Shown here: piece after piece, positions 1 to 5,778 of the stretch
Position numbering within the stretch: the first letter of the stretch is position 1
How the letters are laid out: each line of letters begins with the position of its first letter
Assembly: GCA_023415915.1 (NCBI GenBank)
Contig: JAEZIZ010000045.1
Coordinates: 1-10,106 of the forward strand
DNA from: Bacillota bacterium
GTDB taxonomy: Bacteria > Bacillota > Clostridia > Christensenellales > SZUA-584
DNA length: 10,106 bases
Direction: 5' to 3'
Made by a program: the position numbers and the translations under genes
Notes under the pieces: model-generated
What the model was told of the DNA's origin: nothing
Databases searched by the model: none
Seen by the model: the letters and a program-made list of their open reading frames with translations, nothing else

Positions 1-1304
1 GCGTGCTTGTATATGAAATACGCGTCATTTTTAAGCGCTTCGAGCAGCTTTCCCCATGCTTCGCCGGCCGGCACGGCGTCCTCTGCGGCCCGGGACGTAA
101 CTACCTTCTGCGCGGCCTGCTTCTTTACTGTCTGCTTTTTTACCGGCGCTTCGGGCTTTTCCTGCGGCGCTGCAGCGCCGCGCTCCTCAAGTGCCTTAAG
201 CCGCGCTTCGAGCTTTTCCAGCCGCTCCGCAGAGCCGGAATCTTTATCGTCCTCGGGGCACATAAGCTCCATTACCGCTGTTTCAAGCACTATATCCGCC
301 CTAAGGTTAAGCCGCATTTCGTATTCCTTGCGTATAAGTATATCGAGCGCTCGAAGGCATGCGGCTTTGCCGTAACTTTTAGCAAGAGGCATAAGCTTTT
401 CGTCCTGTTCATCAACGCCCGCGCCCGCCGAGAGCCACATCATTCTGCGGAATATGTCCGCAATATCTTTTATCAGCGTGCGCGTGTCCGCGCCCAAATC
501 GATAATAGCCCGCAACTGTTCCAACGCGGCTTTTTCTTCATACCTCGCTATGTGCCCTGCCAGCGTAAGCACCATCTGCGTGTCGCCGCCGCCCAGCGCT
601 TCGGATACGTTTTCGGGCGTGATGTCGCCGTAAGCGCTGCACTGGTCGAGTATTGAAAGCGCGTCTCTCATGCCGCCTTCCGCCGCGCGCGCTATCATCT
701 TAAGCGCCTCGTCGCTGTAGTTAAAGCCTTCCGCCTCCGATACCTTCTTCAGCCTCGCCGTTATTGTATCGACTGGCAGGCGTTTGAAGTCGAACCTCTG
801 GCAGCGCGAGCGTATTGTAGCGGGCAACTTGTGCGGCTCGGTAGTAGCGAGTATGAATATCACATGCGCGGGCGGTTCCTCAAGCGTTTTAAGCAAAGCG
901 TTGAACGCCCCCGCAGAGAGCATATGCACTTCGTCGATAATGTATACCTTGTAGCGGCAAACAGCGGGCAGCAGGCCGACCCTGTCCCGCAGGTCCCTTA
1001 CGCTGTCCACGCCGTTGTTGGACGCCGCGTCTATCTCTATTATGTCCGTGGCGTTGTCGGAAGCTTTGCATACGTCGCATTTTCCGCACGGCTCCGCGCC
1101 CGCCCTATTTGTGCAGTTGACGGCCTTGGCGAATATCTTGGCAAGGCTTGTCTTGCCCGTGCCTCTCGGCCCGGTGAAAAGATATGCGTGCGAAATACGC
1201 CCGCTCTCTATTTCTCCCGTCAATACGCGGACAATATGCTCCTGCCCGGACACTTCGCCGAACGATTCAGGCCGCCATGCGCGGTATAACGATTTGTGCG
1301 ACAT
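1..1304 (-). CDS. dnaX: DNA polymerase III subunit gamma/tau (partial, C-terminal end outside window)
   Basis: Reading the minus strand from ATG at 1304 gives 434 codons with no stop before the window edge. The protein is the ATPase motor of the clamp loader, which opens and loads the sliding clamp at the replication fork. It starts MSHKSLYRAWRP. Visible motifs are Walker A GPRGTGKT (residues 45-52), a zinc-binding cysteine set (C64, C73, C76, C79), Walker B with DEVH (124-127), sensor 1 around ATTEPHKLP (153-161) and the SRC arginine finger (R167). After the third domain comes a Lys/Ala/Glu-rich linker (about 355-415), typical of DnaX. The start has an AGGAGG 7 nt upstream. In this linker, codons 388-390 read GTA AAA AAG and hold an A-AAA-AAG heptamer (see findings). 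Recognition of the family is very secure; only the C-terminal tau domain is missing from view. Confidence 0.97.
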   Translation of the reverse strand, partial: MSHKSLYRAWRPESFGEVSGQEHIVRVLTGEIESGRISHAYLFTGPRGTGKTSLAKIFAKAVNCTNRAGAEPCGKCDVCKASDNATDIIEIDAASNNGVDSVRDLRDRVGLLPAVCRYKVYIIDEVHMLSAGAFNALLKTLEEPPAHVIFILATTEPHKLPATIRSRCQRFDFKRLPVDTITARLKKVSEAEGFNYSDEALKMIARAAEGGMRDALSILDQCSAYGDITPENVSEALGGGDTQMVLTLAGHIARYEEKAALEQLRAIIDLGADTRTLIKDIADIFRRMMWLSAGAGVDEQDEKLMPLAKSYGKAACLRALDILIRKEYEMRLNLRADIVLETAVMELMCPEDDKDSGSAERLEKLEARLKALEERGAAAPQEKPEAPVKKQTVKKQAAQKVVTSRAAEDAVPAGEAWGKLLEALKNDAYFIYKH

Positions 1305-1335
1305 TCATCTGCCTCCTGTAATTTAAGCCGCATAT

Positions 1336-1365
1336 AATATACCATTTTTGCACCGGCGTTGTCCA
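1336..1365 (-). promoter_or_regulatory. Probable sigma-A promoter of dnaX
   Basis: On the minus strand, TGGACA (1365-1360, five of six matches to TTGACA) is followed after 18 nt by TATATT (1341-1336). A TG lies one base upstream of this -10 box, giving an extended -10. Transcription would start near 1329, leaving a leader of about 25 nt that contains the dnaX AGGAGG. This is a motif match only; no start site is known. Confidence 0.55.
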
Positions 1366-1374
1366 TATTAAGGC

Positions 1375-1403
1375 TTGCCGCAATCAAGCGGGAATACTAT
1401 TAT
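1375..1403 (+). promoter_or_regulatory. Probable promoter of the small lipoprotein gene
   Basis: TTGCCG (1375-1380) and TATTAT (1398-1403) are separated by 17 nt, a good fit to a sigma-A promoter. It is divergent from the dnaX promoter, and the two -35 boxes are about 10 bp apart. The leader to the lipoprotein start would be about 60 nt. Motif match only. Confidence 0.45.
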
Positions 1404-1471
1404 TACGGCGTGACGGAACAACTTTGGAGCATAACGCGTCTTATCAGTACTAGCAAAGGGAGATGGAGTAC

Positions 1472-1825
1472 ATGAAAAAGTTATGTTTGGTATTTATAGC
1501 CGCAGCTTTGCTGCTTCTCGCGGCGGCATGCGGCGAAAGAAGCGACGTAATAGGCATACGCGGTGAAGTTACGAATATAACAACGGGCAAAAATACCGTT
1601 ATTCTGGTGGAAGGCAAAGTCGCGGACGATACCATTTACGACAAAGCGAGCGTTACCGTTAAGCCCGATACCAGGATTTTAAGCATGAAGGACGGAAAAG
1701 AAACGGAAGCAAGCCTTGAAGATATTAAGCTGTTTGATACGGTGGAAGTCGTTTTCACAGGGCCGGTAGCGGAAAGCTATCCCGTTCAGGGTTCGGCAAA
1801 GCTGGTAAGGATATTGAACAAATAA
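1472..1825 (+). CDS. Small lipoprotein with DUF3221/YobA-like domain
   Basis: The gene encodes 117 residues from ATG 1472. An in-frame ATG at 1463 exists, but GGGAG (1458-1462) directly abuts it and is properly spaced (9 nt) for 1472, so 1472 is preferred. The N-terminus is a lipoprotein signal: MKK, then a hydrophobic stretch ending LLLLAAAC with the lipid-attachment cysteine at residue 20. The Ala at -3 makes the lipobox slightly unusual. The mature part is about 98 residues and looks all-beta. It contains a GEVTNI segment and a late VEVVFTGPVAESYPVQG segment that resembles the DUF3221/YobA family of small, probably OB-like, extracytoplasmic domains. That assignment is from memory of the family pattern, not a search. 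The function is unknown; the protein is expected on the outer face of the membrane. It appears to be transcribed alone, and no clear terminator follows it. Confidence 0.8.
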   Translation: MKKLCLVFIAAALLLLAAACGERSDVIGIRGEVTNITTGKNTVILVEGKVADDTIYDKASVTVKPDTRILSMKDGKETEASLEDIKLFDTVEVVFTGPVAESYPVQGSAKLVRILNK

Positions 1826-1848
1826 TATCGCCTGGCAAATAAAAGCCG

Positions 1849-1919
1849 TTAAGTCAATATGACAAACATTACAAGTTGTTGAAATGTAAACAAATTTAAT
1901 GGGGGTTATATTGGCTTAA
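1849..1919. repeat. Long imperfect inverted repeat between lipoprotein gene and rodA
   Basis: The left arm TTAAGTCAATATGAC (1849-1863) and the right arm GTTATATTGGCTTAA (1905-1919) are inverted copies differing at two positions. As RNA they could form an unbroken 15-bp stem in which both differences are G-U pairs. The 41-nt loop holds a smaller possible stem, ACATT/AATGT (1866-1870 with 1883-1887). The right arm ends 7 bp before the extended -10 of the proposed rodA promoter. No U-run follows, so it is not a standard terminator. It could be an operator, an mRNA 3' structure or a very short relic repeat. Confidence 0.55.
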
Positions 1920-1925
1920 TATTTA

Positions 1926-1934
1926 TGTTATACT
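1926..1934 (+). promoter_or_regulatory. Possible extended -10 promoter of rodA
   Basis: TG, one base, then TATACT (1926-1934) matches an extended -10 element. No good -35 box lies at normal spacing (1906-1911 is TTATAT). A start near 1941 would give a leader of about 27 nt carrying the GAGGTG ribosome binding site. Confidence 0.4.
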
Positions 1935-1967
1935 TCAATAACAGAATCGTAACACTAGAGGTGCGCT

Positions 1968-3155
1968 TTGAAGTCCAGGTTTATTGACACTAGGATGTTT
2001 AAATATATAGATTGGCTGCTGTTTGCCAATATAGTCGTACTGGTGCTGTTCAGTTTTGTAGCTATAGCGAGCGCGTGCTCTTCCGCGATAGAAGGCGGCG
2101 GGTCGCTCTCGGAAGTGCTCTCTCAGCTCAACCTCGATTACGTAATACAGCAGATCACATGGTTCGGAGTCAGCCTTGTCGCTTTGTTTATCGTGCTGCT
2201 CCCTGATTATAACGCAATAGGCGAGTACTATAAATGGATATACATTATGCTTATCGGGTTGCTTGTTGCGGTCACGTTGTTCGGCACTACGGTAAACGGC
2301 GCAAAAGGCTGGTTCAGGATAGGCACTTCAGGGTTCCAGCCGAGCGAGATTGGCAAAATAGCAATAATAATAACGCTGGCAAAGATGATATCCAACCGCA
2401 CGAAGGGCAGAGACGGTGGCATAAGAAAGATAAAGGATATACTGCCCATAGTCGGCGTATTCCTTGCCCCGTTCGCGCTTATAGTGGTGCAGGGAGATTT
2501 GGGTACCGCGCTTGTTTATGCATTTACGTTCTTTGTAATGCTGTTCATAGCCAAAACCAGCATACGGATTATATTGATACTATTAGGCAGCGTAGGCGTC
2601 GCCATACCGGCAGCGTGGTTTGTGCTTGCCGATTATCAAAAGAACAGGATATATACGTTTATCGGCATCAAGCCTCAGGATATGTCGAAAGAAAAGTTTG
2701 AATCGCTGCAATACCAGTCATTAAGAGCCCAGCAGGCGGCGGGATCGGGTCAGCTTACAGGCAAAGGGCTTTTCTCTATGGGCGGTACCAGCCGGTTGAG
2801 CAACATACCCGAGAAGCACACCGACTTCATATTCGCGTCCACTACGGAAGCGATGGGGTTTATAGGAGCGATGATAATAATACTGCTGTATATACTGCTG
2901 CTTTCAAGAACGTTTTACCTTGCGACAAAAGCAAAGGACGAATTCGGTACGCTTATAATATTCGGTGTTCTGGCGATGACTTTATTTCATATATTTGAAA
3001 ATATAGGGATGAATTTAGGCGTCATGCCTATAACGGGAATTCCTCTGCCGTTTATCAGTTACGGCGGGTCGAACCTGCTTACGAATATGATAGCTTTCGG
3101 GCTTGTGATAAACGTAAGCATGCGACGACAACGATGGGGGGTACAGAGTGCGTAA
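1968..3155 (+). CDS. rodA: RodA-type SEDS peptidoglycan glycosyltransferase
   Basis: This 395-residue polytopic membrane protein is of normal length for RodA. RodA polymerises lipid II into glycan strands for side-wall growth, working with a class B penicillin-binding protein in the elongasome. The sequence shows many hydrophobic helices and the family motifs FQPSEIGK (123-130), QGDLGTA (175-181; the usual form is QPDLGTA), PEKHTDFIFA (281-290) and GIPLPFISYGGSN (357-369). Asp286 in the HTDF motif corresponds to the acidic residue thought to be catalytic in SEDS polymerases. The HIFENIGMNLG segment points to RodA rather than FtsW. The start is taken as TTG 1968, because GAGGTG (1958-1963) sits 4 nt upstream; ATG 1995 is a weaker alternative. 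The 3' end overlaps the nitroreductase gene by 8 nt. No mreBCD or PBP2 gene is visible nearby. Confidence 0.9.
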   Translation: MKSRFIDTRMFKYIDWLLFANIVVLVLFSFVAIASACSSAIEGGGSLSEVLSQLNLDYVIQQITWFGVSLVALFIVLLPDYNAIGEYYKWIYIMLIGLLVAVTLFGTTVNGAKGWFRIGTSGFQPSEIGKIAIIITLAKMISNRTKGRDGGIRKIKDILPIVGVFLAPFALIVVQGDLGTALVYAFTFFVMLFIAKTSIRIILILLGSVGVAIPAAWFVLADYQKNRIYTFIGIKPQDMSKEKFESLQYQSLRAQQAAGSGQLTGKGLFSMGGTSRLSNIPEKHTDFIFASTTEAMGFIGAMIIILLYILLLSRTFYLATKAKDEFGTLIIFGVLAMTLFHIFENIGMNLGVMPITGIPLPFISYGGSNLLTNMIAFGLVINVSMRRQRWGVQSA

Positions 3156-3972
3156 CGCTATTGAACTTATACAAAAGAGAATATCTACACGCACATATTC
3201 CGCGCAGCCTGTTGAAAAGGAAAAGCTGGACGCGATAAGCAAGTTCATAAGCGAACTTGAGGGCAACCCGTTCGGAGCGAAAGTGCGTATATCGCTTTTC
3301 GGAAGCGAAGCTTCTGGGCGTCTCGGTACATACGGGCTTATAAAGGGCGCTAATATGTATCTTGCGGCATGCGTCAAAAAAGATGAAAAGGACCTCGAAG
3401 GCCTGGGGTACGAGTTTGAAGAAGCGGTGCTTTACGCAACGTCTCTCGGGCTTGGCACGTGCTGGATAGGCGGGATTTTTACGCGCGGCGCATTTGCCGA
3501 GCTGATGAATACACAGGACGAACTGCTGCCCGTAATATCGCCTTTGGGCTACGCGGCGGAAAAAAAGTCGGTTGTAGAGAGAATCGTAGCTGCGGGCGCG
3601 GGAGCCCGCAAGCGCAAACCGAGCCATGAGCTGTTCTTTGACGGCGGCTGGACAAAGCCTCTTGAAGCGCAAGGGGATATGCTTACGTGCCTTGAAATGG
3701 TGCGGCTCGCGCCTTCCGCTTCCAACAAACAGCCGTGGAGGGCTCTGCGCACGGAAAGCGGCTTGCACTTCTATATGAAGAAGGACAATGCTTACATCGG
3801 CAACAAGCTTGGATTCTGCTTACAGCGGATCGACATGGGTATAGTGGCGTGCCACTTGTCTCTTGCAGCCCAGCAGCTTGGGCTTAACGGCGCAATAGTA
3901 ATCGACGACCCAAAATTAACGGGAGAAGCCGAAAGCAGCGCGGGGCTTTACTACAGCTTTTCATGGCGTTAA
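3148..3972 (+). CDS. Nitroreductase-family flavoprotein (TM1586-like)
   Basis: The gene encodes 274 residues from GTG 3148, preceded by GGGGGG (3136-3141) at 6 nt; it overlaps the end of rodA by 8 nt, so the two are probably co-translated. The N-terminus has the nitroreductase signature RISTRTYSAQPV (11-22), with the basic/Ser/Arg cluster that binds the FMN phosphate. LGLGTCWIGGIF (100-111) and APSASNKQPWRA (188-199) are further FMN-pocket motifs. The order and length suggest the TM1586-type subfamily, where two half-domains form one pseudo-dimeric chain, rather than the usual homodimer of about 200 residues. It is a cytosolic FMN protein, presumably using NAD(P)H; the substrate cannot be told. 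No functional link to cell-wall synthesis is known to me. Its TAA (3970-3972) interlocks with the stop of the converging DUF4363 gene. Confidence 0.85.
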   Translation: MRNAIELIQKRISTRTYSAQPVEKEKLDAISKFISELEGNPFGAKVRISLFGSEASGRLGTYGLIKGANMYLAACVKKDEKDLEGLGYEFEEAVLYATSLGLGTCWIGGIFTRGAFAELMNTQDELLPVISPLGYAAEKKSVVERIVAAGAGARKRKPSHELFFDGGWTKPLEAQGDMLTCLEMVRLAPSASNKQPWRALRTESGLHFYMKKDNAYIGNKLGFCLQRIDMGIVACHLSLAAQQLGLNGAIVIDDPKLTGEAESSAGLYYSFSWR

Positions 3973-4349
3973 AACACGTTTTCCCATTGTAATGTGTCTA
4001 TATCCTTGATATGGGTTATGTAAAATGCCGCCTCCGAAATTTGAGCGAGCGCTTCTTCTTTTGACCCTGTGTGGCAGTAGCTTTGAAGGCTCTTAGCGGC
4101 GGCGGATATGCTGTCCACCTCTTTATGCTCAAAAAGCGCCTCGAATTTTCTTTTTTCTTTTTCCCAGTTTGCGCAGAACATATCGGCCGCAGCTGCAGCC
4201 AAAGTGAAATCGTCGTTTTCCAGTGCCGTTTTTACCTGCTCAAGGTCTCGAGTTAATTCCTGTGTCGCGTTGTCAACATAGTGATTTTGCAGTATTGAGC
4301 CCCCGACCATGAGCAGCAGCAGCAGAGCGAGCGTTATTTTTCTAGCCAT
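3969..4349 (-). CDS. DUF4363 family membrane-anchored protein
   Basis: The gene encodes 126 residues from ATG 4349. Residues 1-21 form a basic N-terminus followed by a poly-Leu hydrophobic segment (LALLLLLMVGGSIL), a single membrane anchor or uncleaved signal. The rest is helical and charged, with a NATQELTRDLEQVKTALE stretch (27-44), a WEKEKRKF segment (62-69) and a C-terminal helix rich in Ala, Glu and Ile. This pattern matches DUF4363, a small family of unknown function that in clostridia often sits directly behind a DUF421 gene, as here. The ATG lies inside the last codons of the DUF421 gene (8-nt overlap, shared sequence ATGGCTAG), so translation is probably coupled. No strong ribosome binding site is present. 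A role with the DUF421 protein at the membrane is an inference from the pairing. Confidence 0.8.
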   Translation of the reverse strand: MARKITLALLLLLMVGGSILQNHYVDNATQELTRDLEQVKTALENDDFTLAAAAADMFCANWEKEKRKFEALFEHKEVDSISAAAKSLQSYCHTGSKEEALAQISEAAFYITHIKDIDTLQWENVF

Positions 4350-5046
4350 TCTTCATGTTACCTGTTGTCTGTTTGCCGTTATAATCCTGCAGAAAAACGC
4401 TGCCCGTCTCGTCGCTCGTGGCGATGAGCACTTCTTTTATATCCCAAATATTCTTTTTAGAAAGCAGCTGCATCAGGTCTTTTTCCTTGAAGCCGAGCGC
4501 CTCGAGATTTTTACGCTTTAATTTGCCGTCCAATATCACGTCATAGCAAAAGCCAGGATTGGGCGGATCTATATTCATATCCACAGGCTGCAGGTTTCGC
4601 TTCTGCGGCTTTAGCATTACGCTTAATTCTCCGTTCGTTTCAAGTACGGCGTAATGAACGTCGCTTATGTTTATTACATTTTTGGTGCGAAGCTGTTCGA
4701 ACAAATCGTTAAAATTGTAGTTGAGGCGCTTAAGTTCTTTTTCCACTATAACGCCCTTGTGTATTATAATGCTCGGCTTGCCGGAAACGACTGCGCGCAG
4801 CTTTTCGCTCTTCATCGTTATGAACGCTATGAAGTTATGCAGCAGCAGCAGCGTAACAATAGGTACTATGCCGTATGTAATAGGAATACCCGAGCTGTTC
4901 ATAGGCATGCTCGCGACGTCGGCTATCATTATCGCTATCACCAGCTCAAACGGCTGCAGCTCGCCTGCCTGCCGCTTGCCCATCAGGCGCATCGCAAACA
5001 TCGAGAAAAAATATATGATTATTGTCTTTATCAACACGTTGAGCAT
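4342..5046 (-). CDS. DUF421 (YetF-like) membrane protein
   Basis: The gene encodes 234 residues from ATG 5046. The N-terminal third holds about three hydrophobic helices (roughly 3-20, 33-48, 58-78). Between and after them lie the family motif RLMGKRQAGELQPFELVIA (20-38), IADVASMP (41-48) and GKPSIIIHKG (89-98). The C-terminal part is the cytoplasmic DUF421 domain, including the VLETNGELSVMLKP segment (134-147), followed by a further alpha/beta region. The family includes Bacillus YetF and YdfS-type proteins; some relatives are tied to spore membrane properties, but no enzymatic activity is established to my knowledge. The ribosome binding site is poor (AT-rich upstream), and no in-frame earlier start exists nearby. 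It is the first gene of a two-gene unit with DUF4363 and is divergent from nth. The family call is secure, the function is not. Confidence 0.88.
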   Translation of the reverse strand: MLNVLIKTIIIYFFSMFAMRLMGKRQAGELQPFELVIAIMIADVASMPMNSSGIPITYGIVPIVTLLLLHNFIAFITMKSEKLRAVVSGKPSIIIHKGVIVEKELKRLNYNFNDLFEQLRTKNVINISDVHYAVLETNGELSVMLKPQKRNLQPVDMNIDPPNPGFCYDVILDGKLKRKNLEALGFKEKDLMQLLSKKNIWDIKEVLIATSDETGSVFLQDYNGKQTTGNMKNG

Positions 5047-5126
5047 ATGATTATTTTTAGCGGCTCGGACGGATAATATGTGCCGATTAAGCAGCCGCTT
5101 GTTTTAAGTTTTTTTATGCCGCGGAG

Positions 5127-5137
5127 TATGATATCAT
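5127..5137 (+). promoter_or_regulatory. Possible extended -10 element for nth-obg-yhbY
   Basis: The region holds TATGAT (5127-5132) overlapping TG-A-TATCAT (5129-5137), either of which could serve as a -10 box; the second has the extended TG. The -35 positions are T-rich without a clear TTGACA. A start near 5139-5144 would leave a very short leader in front of GGAGG (5144-5148). Weak evidence. Confidence 0.3.
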
Positions 5138-5152
5138 AGCGTTGGAGGACGT

Positions 5153-5776
5153 ATGGACATAAATTATGAGATACTTAAGCGATTAGAGCAGCATTATCCG
5201 GATGCAAAGCCGGGGCTTCACTTCGGCAGCGCGTTTCAACTGCTGATAGCGACGATACTTTCTGCGCAAACTACCGACAGGCAGGTAAACGCCGTTACCG
5301 AAGGGCTTTATAAATCGCACCCCGACGCGAAAAGCATGCTTGCCTTGAGCCGGGACGAGCTTGAAGTTATAATAAAAAGCTGCGGTTTTTATAAGACGAA
5401 GGCTAAAAACGTGCTTGAAACATGCCGTATACTGGTGGATAAATACGGCGGGGAAGTGCCGCAGACAATGGATGAGCTTACCGCTTTGTCCGGAGTGGGG
5501 CGCAAGACCGCCAATGTCGTGCTTTCCAACGCGTTTGGCATACCTGCGATAGCGGTGGATACGCATGTGTTCCGCGTGACAAACAGGCTGGGGCTTGCCG
5601 ACGCAAAGGACGTTCTCGAAACGGAAAAACAGCTTATGCGGGCGATACCAAAGGACAAGTGGTCTAGGGCGCACCACTGGCTTATATGGCACGGCAGGCG
5701 CGTGTGCTTTGCGAGAAAGCCGGATTGCGGCGGGTGCTTTCTTGCAGACGTCTGCAAATACGCGAAGGAAAGATAG
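5153..5776 (+). CDS. nth: Endonuclease III (DNA glycosylase/AP lyase)
   Basis: The protein has 207 residues, close to the 211 of the E. coli enzyme. It removes oxidised pyrimidines from DNA and cuts the resulting abasic site in base excision repair. The helix-hairpin-helix is LSGVGRKTANVVL (112-124), with the Schiff-base lysine K118. The catalytic aspartate is D136 in the VDTH motif. The C-terminal [4Fe-4S] cluster is formed by C185, C192, C195 and C201 in the standard C-x6-C-x2-C-x5-C spacing. LSAQTTDRQVN (36-46) is the conserved N-terminal motif. All key residues are present, so the enzyme should be active. GGAGG (5144-5148) supports ATG 5153. It ends 2 nt before obg, which suggests an operon. 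MutY is excluded because the MutY C-terminal domain is absent. Confidence 0.97.
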   Translation: MDINYEILKRLEQHYPDAKPGLHFGSAFQLLIATILSAQTTDRQVNAVTEGLYKSHPDAKSMLALSRDELEVIIKSCGFYKTKAKNVLETCRILVDKYGGEVPQTMDELTALSGVGRKTANVVLSNAFGIPAIAVDTHVFRVTNRLGLADAKDVLETEKQLMRAIPKDKWSRAHHWLIWHGRRVCFARKPDCGGCFLADVCKYAKER

Positions 5777-5778
5777 TT

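Noticed and set aside
3..656. Open frame of 217 codons on the plus strand
   Set aside because: It lies wholly antisense to the clear dnaX gene, is rich in Arg, Phe and Leu without family motifs, and has no supporting ribosome binding site. It is a shadow of dnaX codon usage.
3079..3768. 229-codon minus-strand frame under the nitroreductase
   Set aside because: It is antisense to a gene with clear FMN motifs, and the translation is Arg/His/Tyr-rich with no recognisable feature.
4312..4326. Short AGC triplet repeat near the start of DUF4363 (similar run near 4840)
   Set aside because: It encodes the poly-Leu hydrophobic segment on the minus strand; this is membrane-helix coding, not a separate repeat element.
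5059..5099. Inverted repeat AGCGGCT/AGCCGCT followed by a T-rich run on the plus strand
   Set aside because: The arms are only 7 bp with a 27-nt gap, and no plus-strand gene precedes it (the flanking genes diverge), so a terminator role makes no sense. It could be an operator, but nothing supports that.
5686..5778. Upstream in-frame ATG that would extend Obg by 31 residues
   Set aside because: The extension overlaps the nth cluster-binding region, while ATG 5779 gives the canonical MFVDKVKIYIKAGDGG start with a ribosome binding site.
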